Positions 32,118-41,252 are shown, counted from the first letter of the stretch. The stretch is DNA of 54,240 bases from Hungateiclostridiaceae bacterium UBA1305 (GCA_002307275.1 DBTX01000060.1:1-54240); one strand, 5' to 3'. Notes: generated from the sequence alone by a model not told the origin. Program-made: numbers and translations.

Positions 32118-33092
32118 ATGAAATTCTATGTTGGAGTGGAATTCGGTGTAAAACAGATCGTGGCAGGAATTACTGACAAAAATGGTAAACTACTTCGGAA
32201 AGCTTCCTGTCCTACAAATCTGAACAGGCCTTATGAAATACAGTTCGATGAAATCGCGCAATTGATCCGCAGTATTCTTGAAGAAGAAGGGATAGACATC
32301 AGAAGCGTCAAATATATCGGCGTGGGCTTTCCAGGCATACCAAACAAAGATAAGGGTACTATTGTAAGAAATTATACGATGAATATTATCAACCTGCCTG
32401 TACGTGAAGAGCTTCAAAAACATTTTAAAATTCCGGTGTATGTTGATAATGACGCAAACTGTGCAGCTCTTGCGGAGAGCGTCGTCGGTGCTGCAGAAGA
32501 TATAGATTTTTCTGTGCTTGTCAGAATTGGTAACGGGATCGGCGGTGGAATCATCATCAATAACGTGATCTACAGCGGCTTTAATTTTGCAGGAGCAGAA
32601 CTTGGCCACATGTGTATCGCCATGGGCGGAGATGAGTGCAGTTGTGGCAGGAAAGGCTGTTGGGAGGCATACGCTTCAGCGCCGGCATTTATCAGGCAGG
32701 TGACCGAAGCAGCACAAAGACACCCTGAATCGCTTATTAACACGCTCGCTCAAAAGGATGAGGCCGGAATTACATTGTTCACGGCGTTTGAGGCTGCAAA
32801 GCTGGGAGATACCGTAGCAGCCGAGGCCATTGACAAATATCTGCATTATTTGGGCGAAGGCTTGATAAATATCGTAAACATGCTGATGCCAAATGCCATT
32901 ATCATTGCAGGTGAACTCAGTAAACTTGGGGAAAGCCTTTTAAAACCATTAAGGTGCATTGTTTGGAAAAGTATATATACACAGGATGTCGAAAAACCGG
33001 AATTCAAGATCGCCCAACTTGGAAGTGTAGGTATTGTGGTCGGTGCGGCAATGCTTGGCTTGTACAGCAACAATTCGGAAGAATTGATTTAG
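32118..33092 (+). CDS. ROK family sugar kinase (glucokinase-like)
   Basis: A 324-residue cytoplasmic protein, probably phosphorylating a hexose. Conserved motifs: VYVDNDANCAALAE with the catalytic Asp, RIGNGIGGGIIINN, GAELGHMC and the zinc motif CSCGRKGCWEAYAS. The usual N-terminal ATP-binding motif DxGxTK is altered: here it reads VGVEFGVKQIVAGI, with Glu for Asp and no Thr. It has no DNA-binding domain, so it is not a ROK repressor of the NagC type. Start: ATG 32118 after GGGAGAGTG. It is monocistronic with a strong terminator after it. Confidence 0.87.
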   Translation: MKFYVGVEFGVKQIVAGITDKNGKLLRKASCPTNLNRPYEIQFDEIAQLIRSILEEEGIDIRSVKYIGVGFPGIPNKDKGTIVRNYTMNIINLPVREELQKHFKIPVYVDNDANCAALAESVVGAAEDIDFSVLVRIGNGIGGGIIINNVIYSGFNFAGAELGHMCIAMGGDECSCGRKGCWEAYASAPAFIRQVTEAAQRHPESLINTLAQKDEAGITLFTAFEAAKLGDTVAAEAIDKYLHYLGEGLINIVNMLMPNAIIIAGELSKLGESLLKPLRCIVWKSIYTQDVEKPEFKIAQLGSVGIVVGAAMLGLYSNNSEELI

Positions 33093-33122
33093 GAAAGATA
33101 AATACCCGTGAACTTCTCTATA

Positions 33123-33173
33123 CCTCATTGATAAAAAACGATGATAAATGGCATCGTTTTTTTGTCAATGAGG
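33123..33173 (+). terminator. Intrinsic terminator after the ROK gene
   Basis: CCTCATTGA and AAAAAACGATG pair with CATCGTTTTTTT and TCAATGAGG, giving a long stem that can terminate transcription in either direction. It lies about 30 bp after the stop. Confidence 0.75.
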
Positions 33174-33212
33174 CATGCTTAATTTACTTGTATTTTACTT
33201 GCGTTTGAAAAC

Positions 33213-33258
33213 AAAAAAGCCATGTAACCCGCATTGTTATAGCGGTACAAGGCTTTTT
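33213..33258 (-). terminator. Terminator of the tRNA cluster
   Basis: On the minus strand AAAAAGCCTTGTACC pairs with GGTTACATGGCTTTTTT (small bulge) and ends in a T run, just downstream of tRNA-Tyr. Confidence 0.7.
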
Positions 33259-33265
33259 AGAAATT

Positions 33266-33350
33266 TGGTGGAGGGGGATGGATTCGAACCATCGAAGTCA
33301 CTGACAACAGATTTACAGTCTGCCCCCTTTGGCCGCTCGGGAACCCCTCC
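33266..33350 (-). tRNA. tRNA-Tyr (anticodon GTA)
   Basis: On the minus strand the acceptor GGAGGGG pairs with CCCCTCC, followed by ACCA. The anticodon arm CAGA-CTGTAAA-TCTG gives GTA. A long variable arm fits bacterial class II tRNA-Tyr. Length 85 with CCA. Confidence 0.95.
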
Positions 33351-33458
33351 AGATTAAAATATCAGTTAGGCTTTTAAAATGTTGGCACATTACTAAAGCA
33401 ATAGTCTAACTGAGTCAAGCTTTTCTAATGCAGGTGCTTTTCCTAAAGGAAAAAACCT

Positions 33459-33534
<76 letters not shown>

Positions 33535-33540
33535 AAGTAG

Positions 33541-33582
33541 TGGAAACAACTTGTTTCCACTTTCGGAAACAACTTGTTTCCG
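33541..33582. repeat. Twin 19-bp palindromes between tRNA genes
   Basis: TGGAAACAACTTGTTTCCA at 33541-33559 and CGGAAACAACTTGTTTCCG at 33564-33582. They differ only at the outermost pair (T-A versus C-G), a compensatory change. Both fall in the 54-base spacer between tRNA-Phe and the CAT tRNA, so they would form two hairpins in the precursor RNA. Confidence 0.85.
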
Positions 33583-33588
33583 CAGTTC

Positions 33589-33665
33589 TGGTGGGCCTTC
33601 AGGGACTCGAACCCCGGACCAACCGGTTATGAGCCGGTTGCTCTAACCAACTGAGCTAAAGGCCC
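33589..33665 (-). tRNA. tRNA with CAT anticodon (elongator Met or Ile2 type)
   Basis: On the minus strand GGGCCTT pairs with AAGGCCC, followed by ACCA. The anticodon arm CCGG-CTCATAA-CCGG gives CAT. The matched first acceptor pair and lack of three G-C pairs in the anticodon stem rule out initiator tRNA. Deciding between elongator Met and lysidine-modified Ile2 needs a tRNA-specific model. Length 77 with CCA. First gene of the three-tRNA transcript. Confidence 0.92.
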
Positions 33666-33682
33666 TCAAAGTGACAAAGACT

Positions 33683-33711
33683 AGTATAAATCATAAAGAA
33701 TTTTAAGTCAA
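33683..33711 (-). promoter_or_regulatory. Sigma-A promoter of the tRNA cluster
   Basis: On the minus strand TTGACT (33706-33711), a 17-bp spacer and TATACT (33683-33688), about 17 bases before the first tRNA. Confidence 0.8.
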
Positions 33712-33802
33712 GTAATGTTTCACATAAAAAAAATTCCATTTTAAAGGTAATTAACGCTAAAATGTCGAATAACATGTATTAAATATTTTGTGAGGTGGTT
33801 AA

Positions 33803-35443
33803 ATGAAAATAACATTTTTAGGTGCGGCAAAAACTGTTACAGGTTCCTGCTACCTGATAGAGACTAAAAACAGCAGATTTATGGTTGATTGCGGTATGTT
33901 TCAGGGCAAATCGGCGGATGAGGCACTCAATCATGAACCATTTCCGTTCAATCCTGCAGAGTTGGATTTTATGTTACTTACACATGCACATATTGATCAT
34001 AGCGGACGTATACCAAAACTCTACAATGACGGGTTCAAAGGGAAGATACATACGACAAAGGCCACCTCTGAGCTTTGTGCAATAATGCTCCCCGACAGCG
34101 GCCACATCCAGGAGTTTGAAAATGAGTGGATCAACCGCAAGAGGGAAAGAGCCGGACAACCTCCTGTAAAGCCTTTGTACACATTTCAGGAAGCGACGGA
34201 CTGCATCAGGCTTTTTGTCAGCGAAAAATATGATGTTGTCATTAACCTCAGTGAGGATGTCAAGGCTCGTTTCAAAGATGCAGGACATATCCTCGGTTCG
34301 GCGATCATTGAACTGTGGATCAATGAAGACGGAGAAGAAACGAAGCTGGTATTTTCAGGTGACCTCGGAAACAAATGCATTCCAATCATGCGTGATCCCA
34401 CAATCATCGACAGTGCTGATTACCTGTTTATCGAATCCACCTATGGAAACCGTCTGCATGCTGAAGTGAACAACAAGGTCGGCAGATTTGTCGATATTAT
34501 TAACGCAACAGCTGCAAGAGGCGGCAATATAGTTATACCATCCTTCGCAGTCGGGAGAACACAGGAAATCATTTATGAACTGAACAAGGAGAGGGAGAAA
34601 TATGGAGATAAGCTGAACAAGCTCCTTGAAATCCCTGTGTATGTAGATAGTCCACTGGCAGTTTCAGCAACAAAGGTGTTCAGAAATAATCTTGATTGCT
34701 TTGATGATGAAGCAAGGGCATACATACAAAATGGGGATAATCCGCTTGACTTCCCCGGGCTCAAGTTTACTCAGAGTTCGGACGAGTCCAAGTCTTTGAA
34801 CGATATGACGGAAAGCATGATCATCATATCAGCGAGCGGAATGTGTGATGCCGGCAGGATCAAGCACCATCTCAAGCATAATCTGTGGAGGAAGGAATCT
34901 TGCGTCATATTCGTCGGCTATCAGGCAGAGGGAACACTTGGCAGAAGGCTGGTCGACGGAGCGAAGAAGGTTAAAATATTCGGTGAGGAAATTTCAGTAA
35001 ACGCTCAAATAGAGATGATTGAGGGCTTTTCCGGGCATGCCGACGAGAATGGACTGCTCGATTGGATGACTGCTTTTGATAAAAAGCCCCGCAAAATATT
35101 CATCATCCATGGTGAAGAATCAGTGATGAATGAATTTTCTGCTGCTATCACTGATAAACTAAGTATCGAAACAATAATTCCGGATCGAGGAAATACCTAT
35201 GTTGTCACAAAGAGTACTGTATCAGGAGCAGAGAAAAAAGCACCGGCGGTACAGAAAAAATTGGAAAACAGATCCAAGCGGATTGAGATCCTTGAAATGC
35301 TTGATAAACTCAGGATTATGCTTGATGAAGCCTCTGAAGTTGTCAGGAACGACTTGAGGAACCAAAAGAATGACGTAGAGACTGAGGCACTAAAATCGAA
35401 GCTTCTTAAGTTCGAAAAAGATATAGTAGACATAATAAAATAA
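33803..35443 (+). CDS. MBL-fold beta-CASP RNA-processing nuclease
   Basis: A 546-residue cytoplasmic metallo-hydrolase. The zinc motif HAHIDHSGR is at 61-69, preceded by TVTGSCYLIE typical of the CPSF-like branch. FIESTYGNRLH, the beta-CASP segment IPSFAVGRTQEIIYEL, IISASGMCDAGRIKHHL and the RMMBL motif GFSGHADENGLLDW follow in order. Relatives are ribonucleases such as the Thermus TTHA0252 protein. The C-terminal 70 residues form a predicted coiled coil (KRIEILEMLDKLRIMLDEA). Start: ATG 33803 after GAGGTGG. It is monocistronic, followed by a terminator. Confidence 0.92.
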   Translation: MKITFLGAAKTVTGSCYLIETKNSRFMVDCGMFQGKSADEALNHEPFPFNPAELDFMLLTHAHIDHSGRIPKLYNDGFKGKIHTTKATSELCAIMLPDSGHIQEFENEWINRKRERAGQPPVKPLYTFQEATDCIRLFVSEKYDVVINLSEDVKARFKDAGHILGSAIIELWINEDGEETKLVFSGDLGNKCIPIMRDPTIIDSADYLFIESTYGNRLHAEVNNKVGRFVDIINATAARGGNIVIPSFAVGRTQEIIYELNKEREKYGDKLNKLLEIPVYVDSPLAVSATKVFRNNLDCFDDEARAYIQNGDNPLDFPGLKFTQSSDESKSLNDMTESMIIISASGMCDAGRIKHHLKHNLWRKESCVIFVGYQAEGTLGRRLVDGAKKVKIFGEEISVNAQIEMIEGFSGHADENGLLDWMTAFDKKPRKIFIIHGEESVMNEFSAAITDKLSIETIIPDRGNTYVVTKSTVSGAEKKAPAVQKKLENRSKRIEILEMLDKLRIMLDEASEVVRNDLRNQKNDVETEALKSKLLKFEKDIVDIIK

Positions 35444-35457
35444 CAATATATGAATAT

Positions 35458-35492
35458 AAAAATAAAGAAGTTGAAAATACTTCTTTATTTTT
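35458..35492 (+). terminator. Intrinsic terminator after the beta-CASP nuclease gene
   Basis: AAATAAAGAAG at 35460-35470 pairs with CTTCTTTATTT at 35480-35490 around a nine-base loop, with a T-rich tail. Confidence 0.75.
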
Positions 35493-35595
35493 ATGCTTTC
35501 TTATGCTATAAAAGTATGTAGAGATATTATAAAGCAAAAAATGTGTTGCGTTTTTACAATATCTGTAGAAAAAGAGTAGAACAGCAGAACGGATC

Positions 35596-35669
35596 CATGC
35601 CGGGAAAGGCATGACGTAATATTTGTGAAAAGCGCCTGATCCCATAGGGGGGGAAGTAAGGCTTTTCAA
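35596..35669 (+). promoter_or_regulatory. Candidate structured leader of the LctP-type permease gene
   Basis: A perfect hairpin CATGCC-GGGAAA-GGCATG is at 35596-35613. It is followed by GAAAAGC (from 35627) pairing with GCTTTTC (ending 35669) around a G-rich loop that includes a seven-G run. The permease start is 25 bp later. I match it to no riboswitch class I know; it could also be remnant sequence. Confidence 0.35.
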
Positions 35670-35693
35670 ATATAATGAAGGATGGTAGGATGT

Positions 35694-37286
35694 ATGACAA
35701 TCTGGTCGCTTTTATTGACTTTAATTCCAATTGCACTCATTCTGTGTATGCTGATCGTCTGGAAAAAGCCAGCCGATATCAGCGGAATTGTAGGATGGCT
35801 CGCCATTTCAGCAATTGCATTGCTGTTTTTCCAGACAAATCTCGAAGTAATCTTCAGATCAACTCTCGCAGGCCTTATCAAATCATTTGCAGTTTCTCTC
35901 ATCGTTGCCACATCGTTGTTGCAAATGGCTTACATGGAGAAGACTGGCGCACTCAAACGAATCATTATTTTCATTAAAACGATTGCAAGTGGTAACAGGG
36001 CAGTGCAGATCATGATGATTAACATTGGATTCGGTACACTAATGGTATCTGTAGGTGCTACTCCAGTTTCATTATTACCTCCCATACTTCTTGCAATGGG
36101 ATATTCCACGTATGTAGCCATCGCATTGCCGGCGATCGGTTACGATTCATTATGTACCTATGCACTGCTGGGTGCTCCGATCGTCGTCTTTGTTGATGTT
36201 GCAAATGGTTTTCTGGGAAAAGGAAATGAAATCACTCTTTCCCAGGCAGGAAGCATATTTTCCATGTTTCTTCCTATTGTATCCATGTTAATTGGCTTTG
36301 CCATGCTCTGGATCGTAGGTAAATGGAAAGGAATTAAAGAGGGGTGGCTGCCTTGTTTAGTTTCTGGCATTGTCATAGGTATTGTGTCATATTTTACAAA
36401 CAAGGTTGACAATCTGGTAACACTGACAGGACTATTATGTGGTCTTGCCGTTATTATTGCTATGGCGCTTTATCTTAAATTGAGCGGACAAAAGATCATT
36501 GACAAGAGCAAGCTTACAAACGAAGAAAGAGAATATGAGAAGAAATATTCTCTTTTAAAAGCCCTGTCACCTTGGATAATACTTATATTGGTCATATTGG
36601 CTCTTAATGTACCTAAAAGTATATTCAACTATTTATACGTAACTATGAAGTTGCCGATAACAGGGCTTACTGCTGATGGAAGTCCAATAGCTACCAGAGC
36701 ATTGTGGAATGCTTATACATGGATATTTGTCAGTATCATCCTTTCAATGTTATTTATCAGGCCAAAAGCTGCAGAAATAAAAGATACACTCAAAGTATGG
36801 TGGAAAAGAGCGCCAAGGCCTGTTTTCTCAGCTGCAATCTTTTTTGCAATCGGTGAAGTAATGAATATGTCCGGCTTCAACATGACTGCCGGAAAACCGG
36901 CAACAGCCAGTATGGTCAAGGTGTTGGCCGACTATTCATCACAGTTCTTCCAGAATGCTTATGGCGCAATCGTATCTTATATTGGCTTGTTCGGAGGGTT
37001 TATTACAGGAAGTGAAGCTTCAACCATTGCCATGTTTGGGAAATATGTTATGACAACATCTACCAATCTCAACTTTGGATTAAAGGGATTGATCATACTT
37101 ACAGCCGGACTTGCTTTCGGCGGAGGACTTGCAAGTGTTATTTCTCCGGCGAAACTGCAAAATGCAGCAGCATCCATTGACAAACTCGGAGAAGAAAATC
37201 AGGTCATTCGTATTGCTTTTGTATTTTCTCTGATATTAACAACGATTACTTCGCTATTTGTCATAATTTTGATGAGTACTTTATAA
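35694..37286 (+). CDS. L-lactate permease (LctP) family transporter
   Basis: A 530-residue membrane protein with about 12-14 hydrophobic helices. The family pattern includes VGATPVSLLPPILLAMGY, AIALPAIGYDSLCTYALLGAP, GLFGGFITGSEASTIAMFGKY and VISPAKLQNAAASI. LctP proteins import lactate or glycolate with protons or sodium. Directly downstream lie iorA, iorB and a phenylacetate-CoA ligase, so a 2-hydroxy or 2-keto acid derived from amino acids is a possible substrate; this is inference from context. Start ATG 35694 is preferred over ATG 35682, which lies within the purine-rich ribosome-binding segment. Confidence 0.87.
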   Translation: MTIWSLLLTLIPIALILCMLIVWKKPADISGIVGWLAISAIALLFFQTNLEVIFRSTLAGLIKSFAVSLIVATSLLQMAYMEKTGALKRIIIFIKTIASGNRAVQIMMINIGFGTLMVSVGATPVSLLPPILLAMGYSTYVAIALPAIGYDSLCTYALLGAPIVVFVDVANGFLGKGNEITLSQAGSIFSMFLPIVSMLIGFAMLWIVGKWKGIKEGWLPCLVSGIVIGIVSYFTNKVDNLVTLTGLLCGLAVIIAMALYLKLSGQKIIDKSKLTNEEREYEKKYSLLKALSPWIILILVILALNVPKSIFNYLYVTMKLPITGLTADGSPIATRALWNAYTWIFVSIILSMLFIRPKAAEIKDTLKVWWKRAPRPVFSAAIFFAIGEVMNMSGFNMTAGKPATASMVKVLADYSSQFFQNAYGAIVSYIGLFGGFITGSEASTIAMFGKYVMTTSTNLNFGLKGLIILTAGLAFGGGLASVISPAKLQNAAASIDKLGEENQVIRIAFVFSLILTTITSLFVIILMSTL

Positions 37287-37365
37287 AGATTTTTTATAAA
37301 GATTATAAATGGTATGAGATAAAGAAAAAAGGCTTGAATAAAAATGGCATCAGGAATAGATAAGC

Positions 37366-37388
37366 GGGGGCTGCGGCCCCCATTATTT
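37366..37388 (+). terminator. Intrinsic terminator after the permease
   Basis: GGGGGC-TGCG-GCCCCC at 37366-37381 followed by ATTATTTT. It separates the permease from iorA, so the two are probably separate transcripts. Confidence 0.75.
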
Positions 37389-37422
37389 TGCATTTTGGAT
37401 TAATAACTTTCAAAATCTTTAA

Positions 37423-37451
37423 TTTACAAAAATCGCATAACAGTTTAAAAT
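37423..37451 (+). promoter_or_regulatory. Promoter candidate for iorA-iorB-paaK
   Basis: TTTACA at 37423-37428, a 17-bp spacer and TAAAAT at 37446-37451, about 32 bp before iorA. Both boxes deviate from consensus by one base. Confidence 0.45.
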
Positions 37452-37483
37452 ATAATAAACTGAATTAATCCAAGGAGATTCGT

Positions 37484-39226
37484 ATGAAGAAGTTGATGCT
37501 TGGCAATGAAGCGGTGGCCAGAGGTGCTTATGAAGCCGGTGTTACTGTTGCGGCTGCTTATCCTGGAACGCCCAGTACTGAAATTACAGAGAATATTGCA
37601 AAATATGATGAGATATACAGTGAATGGTCTCCGAATGAAAAGGTGGCTCTGGAGGTCGCTATCGGCGCTTCGATCGCAGGCGCAAGATCGATTTGCTCCA
37701 TGAAACATGTCGGCTTGAACGTGGCTGCAGATCCCCTGTTTACTGTTTCATACACGGGGGTGAACGGCGGTCTTGTGATCATGGTTGCGGATGACCCTGG
37801 AATGCATAGTTCACAGAATGAACAGGACTCCAGATTCTATGCGCGTTCTTCAAAAGTTCCCATGCTGGAACCCTCAGACAGTCAGGAATGCCTGGATTAT
37901 GTAAAGGAAGCCTTTGAAATCAGTGAGAAGTACGACTGTCCGGTATTAGTCAGACTTTCTACGAGAATAGCGCATTCGCAAAGTATTGTTGAAGCAGGGG
38001 AAAGAATGCAAATAGATTTGAAACCCTATGTAAAGAACCCTGGAAAATATGTAATGATGCCGGCAATGGCCAGAGCAAGGCATTTTGAAGTAGAAAAGCG
38101 GATGGCAGCGCTGAAACAGTTTGCCGGAGAAACCAATCTGAATACGATAGAATGGGGCAGTACGGATATTGGTGTGATCACTTCAGGCATTTCCTACCAG
38201 TATGCACACGAAATATTCGGAAATGTTTCCTATCTGAAGCTGGGAATGGTTTATCCTTTACCGGATAAGCTTATTGCTGATTTTGCAGCTAAAGTAGGTA
38301 CATTGTATGTAATAGAGGAATTGGAACCGTTTTTTGAAAATCAAATAAAAAAATTGGGCATCAAAGTCACAGGCAAAGACCTTCTACCTGTCACAGGCGA
38401 ATATTCAGCAACTCTGCTGAAAGAGAAGATATTCGGGAACACCCGGGAGAAGGCCTACACAATCGACAACCAATCACCGATGAGACCTCCGGTAATGTGC
38501 CCGGGCTGCCCACACAGGGGAATGTTCCATGTACTCAAAAAGCTGAAGCTCAATGTCAGCGGTGATATAGGCTGTTACACATTGGGAGCGCTTTCGCCGA
38601 CAGAGTCCATGGATACCTGCATTTGCATGGGTGCAAGCATAGGAATGGCTCATGGCATGGAAAAAGCACGGGGCAGGGAATTCGGCAAAAAGACAGTAGC
38701 GATTCTTGGCGATTCCACCTTTATCCATTCAGGTATAACAGGATTGATAGATATTGTCTACAATAAGGGCTGTACCACTGTTATCATACTTGATAACTCA
38801 ATAACCGGAATGACAGGACATCAGCAAAATCCTACAACAGGATTCACGATCAAGGGAGAACCTACCAAACAGGTGAATCTGGAACTGCTTGCAAGGGCAG
38901 TCGGTATTGAAAGAGTCAGAATAGCAGATCCGTTTGACATAAAGGAATTTGAAAAGGTAGTTGCAGAAGAAACTCAAGCGGATGAACCGTCGGTCATCAT
39001 ATCCCAGAGGCCTTGTGCACTGCTTAAAAGTGTTTGTTACGAAGGACCGCAAGTAATAACCGATAAATGTAAAAAATGCAGGATGTGTTTGAAAATTGCC
39101 TGTCCCGCCATCGTGGACAAGGGTGACAGGATAGAGATCAATACTGCGCTTTGTGTTGGCTGCAAGCTTTGTTCAGAGGTATGCAGCTTCAATGCCATCG
39201 AGAAGGCCGGTGATATAAATGGATAA
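37484..39226 (+). CDS. iorA: Indolepyruvate:ferredoxin oxidoreductase, alpha subunit
   Basis: Oxidatively decarboxylates aryl pyruvates (from Trp, Phe, Tyr) to aryl-acetyl-CoA with reduction of ferredoxin. The 580-residue protein has an N-terminal pyrimidine-binding domain (YPGTPSTEITENI, then KHVGLNVAADPLF), a TPP-binding domain (GDIGCYTLGALSP, ILGDSTFIHSGITGLID, ILDNSITGMTGHQQNP) and two C-terminal 4Fe-4S motifs (CKKCRMCLKIACP and CVGCKLCSEVC). Start: ATG 37484 after AAGGAG. It overlaps iorB by eight bases. Confidence 0.96.
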   Translation: MKKLMLGNEAVARGAYEAGVTVAAAYPGTPSTEITENIAKYDEIYSEWSPNEKVALEVAIGASIAGARSICSMKHVGLNVAADPLFTVSYTGVNGGLVIMVADDPGMHSSQNEQDSRFYARSSKVPMLEPSDSQECLDYVKEAFEISEKYDCPVLVRLSTRIAHSQSIVEAGERMQIDLKPYVKNPGKYVMMPAMARARHFEVEKRMAALKQFAGETNLNTIEWGSTDIGVITSGISYQYAHEIFGNVSYLKLGMVYPLPDKLIADFAAKVGTLYVIEELEPFFENQIKKLGIKVTGKDLLPVTGEYSATLLKEKIFGNTREKAYTIDNQSPMRPPVMCPGCPHRGMFHVLKKLKLNVSGDIGCYTLGALSPTESMDTCICMGASIGMAHGMEKARGREFGKKTVAILGDSTFIHSGITGLIDIVYNKGCTTVIILDNSITGMTGHQQNPTTGFTIKGEPTKQVNLELLARAVGIERVRIADPFDIKEFEKVVAEETQADEPSVIISQRPCALLKSVCYEGPQVITDKCKKCRMCLKIACPAIVDKGDRIEINTALCVGCKLCSEVCSFNAIEKAGDING

Positions 39227-39791
39227 TCTTAATATAATGATTGTAGGTGTAGGAGGGCAGGGAACGTTGCTGGCCAGCAGAATACTGGGGAATGTTGCCT
39301 TGCAGAGCGGTTATGATGTAAAGGTCTCCGAAGTGCATGGAATGTCTCAAAGGGGCGGCAGTGTCGTCACTTATGTCAAGATGGGTGAAAAGGTGTATTC
39401 TCCGTTAATTGAAAAAGGAGAAGCTGATATTATCATGGCATTTGAAAAGCTTGAGGCGTTCAGATGGGTTGAATACTTGAAGGCTGAAGGCACGATGGTG
39501 GTTAATGATCAGGAGATCAACCCAATGCCTGTCATCATTGGAAAGGCAAAATACCCCGAAAACATATTTGACACAATGAGAGACAGCGGAATCAAATTAC
39601 AAACGATTGATGCGCTCAGTATAGCAAGAGAATGCGGCAATATCAAGGCTGTAAACGTAGCCCTGATAGGACTGATGGCGAAATCGACACATATCGGCAG
39701 GGAAGTGTGGCAGCAGGCAATGGAGGAAGTAATTCCAAAGAAGCTGCTGGAGGTTAATGTAAAGGCATTTGATGCCGGGAATCAAAGATAA
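39219..39791 (+). CDS. iorB: Indolepyruvate:ferredoxin oxidoreductase, beta subunit
   Basis: The gamma-type catalytic partner of IorA, 190 residues. Conserved features are IMIVGVGGQGTLLASRILG at the start, VSEVHGMSQRGGSVVTYVK, and EKLEAFRWVEYLK. Translation is coupled to iorA by an eight-base overlap. Together they form the complete enzyme, with the ferredoxin-type clusters in IorA. A phenylacetate-CoA ligase and an ACT protein follow, a pairing common in anaerobes that ferment aromatic amino acids. Confidence 0.95.
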   Translation: MDNLNIMIVGVGGQGTLLASRILGNVALQSGYDVKVSEVHGMSQRGGSVVTYVKMGEKVYSPLIEKGEADIIMAFEKLEAFRWVEYLKAEGTMVVNDQEINPMPVIIGKAKYPENIFDTMRDSGIKLQTIDALSIARECGNIKAVNVALIGLMAKSTHIGREVWQQAMEEVIPKKLLEVNVKAFDAGNQR

Positions 39792-39897
39792 TTGGCCTGT
39801 TGCTTTTGCGTGGGGCGGGAAGGTGCCCGCAATCCCTGGAAGCTGTTCCTGTGGAGGAACAGATAGGCTTAGAATAAAGTCAAGGGAGGCTCATCTA

Positions 39898-41199
39898 ATG
39901 AGTTACTGGAATCAGACATGCGAATGCATGCCCAGGGAGGAAATGACCAAGCTCCAGAGTGAAAGGCTTGTCAACACAGTAAGGAAGATTTACCACAACG
40001 TACCATTTTATAGGGAAAAAATGCAAAAGAAAGGGTTGGAGCCCGGTGACATCAAGGGCGTGGAAGACCTTTCAAAATTACCTTTCACGTACAAACAAGA
40101 TCTCAGGGATACTTATCCTTACGGACTGTTTGCAGCACCGTTGAGCGAAATCATCCGGCTTCATGCATCTTCGGGCACTACTGGGAAAAAGATTGTTGTT
40201 GGCTATACGCGTAATGACATTGAAAAATGGTCCGAAGTAATGGCGAGAACCCTAACAAGCGCGGGAGCTACCAAAGAATCCATCATACAGGTGGCATATG
40301 GCTATGGCTTGTTCACTGGCGGCCTCGGTGCACATTATGGCGCAGAAAAGGTTGGAGCATCTGTTATTCCTATTTCTGGCGGTAATACGAAATTACAGCT
40401 TCAAATCATGAAGGACTTTGGAACGACACTTCTGGCCTGTACACCATCCTATGCGCTTTATATGGCTGAAGAGCTTGAAGAAGCCGGTATCAAAAAGAGT
40501 GAACTAAAGCTGAAGGCTGGTGTTTTTGGTGCTGAACCCTGGTCTGCAAAGATGCGCGATGAAATTGAACAGCGACTTGGAATCCTGGCGATCGATATTT
40601 ACGGTTTAAGCGAAATAATCGGCCCCGGTGTTGCTGCGGAATGCCCGTGCAAGTGCGGTCTTCATGTTCAGGAAGATCATTTTATACCGGAAATCATCAA
40701 CCCTGATACGGAAGAAGTTTTACCTCACGGGTCCAAAGGCGAGATTGTATTTTCATCAGTGACAAAGGAAGGAATGCCGCTGCTCCGTTACAGGACGCGC
40801 GACATATCATCCCTTGAATACGGGAAATGTGATTGTGGCAGAACTCTTGTCAGAATGAACAAGGTTTCAGGACGTACTGACGATATGCTGATAATACGCG
40901 GAGTGAATGTCTTCCCTTCACAGATTGAAAGCGTATTGCTTGAATTGGGGGAGACAGCGCCTCATTACCTGCTTATCGTCGATAGGGTAGATAATCTGGA
41001 CATATTGGAAGTATTGGTTGAAATGAACCAGGCGATGTTCTCGGATGAAGTCAGACAAATTGAAAACCTTGAGAAAAAGATCAAGAGAGAAATAGAGAAT
41101 ACACTCGGTATCAGCGCAAAGGTCAGACTGGTTGAGCCTAAAAGTATCCAAAGAAGTGAAGGAAAGGCTAAAAGAGTCATTGACAATCGTAAGATTTAA
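39898..41199 (+). CDS. paaK: Phenylacetate--CoA ligase
   Basis: Links aryl acetates with CoA using ATP; in IOR operons it can also run toward ATP formation from the aryl-acetyl-CoA. The 433 residues are standard. Motifs: LHASSGTTGKKIVVGYT (AMP/phosphate binding), YGYGLFTGGLGAHYGAE, IYGLSEIIGPGVAAEC, and YRTRDISSL with the C-terminal GRTDDMLIIRGVNVFPSQIE. I chose ATG 39898 after GGGAGG; the frame is open back to 39769 but that stretch is not PaaK-like. A perfect eight-base hairpin CTGTTCCT-GTGG-AGGAACAG lies in the iorB-paaK gap. Confidence 0.94.
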   Translation: MSYWNQTCECMPREEMTKLQSERLVNTVRKIYHNVPFYREKMQKKGLEPGDIKGVEDLSKLPFTYKQDLRDTYPYGLFAAPLSEIIRLHASSGTTGKKIVVGYTRNDIEKWSEVMARTLTSAGATKESIIQVAYGYGLFTGGLGAHYGAEKVGASVIPISGGNTKLQLQIMKDFGTTLLACTPSYALYMAEELEEAGIKKSELKLKAGVFGAEPWSAKMRDEIEQRLGILAIDIYGLSEIIGPGVAAECPCKCGLHVQEDHFIPEIINPDTEEVLPHGSKGEIVFSSVTKEGMPLLRYRTRDISSLEYGKCDCGRTLVRMNKVSGRTDDMLIIRGVNVFPSQIESVLLELGETAPHYLLIVDRVDNLDILEVLVEMNQAMFSDEVRQIENLEKKIKREIENTLGISAKVRLVEPKSIQRSEGKAKRVIDNRKI

Positions 41200-41252
41200 T
41201 ACAATGGTATTTGAGGATATCAGAATACAAGTTTATAAAGGAGGTATATGTC

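Noticed and set aside
39769..39897. Upstream extension of the phenylacetate-CoA ligase frame
   Set aside because: The extra residues are not like the family and overlap iorB; ATG 39898 follows GGGAGG and gives the standard length.
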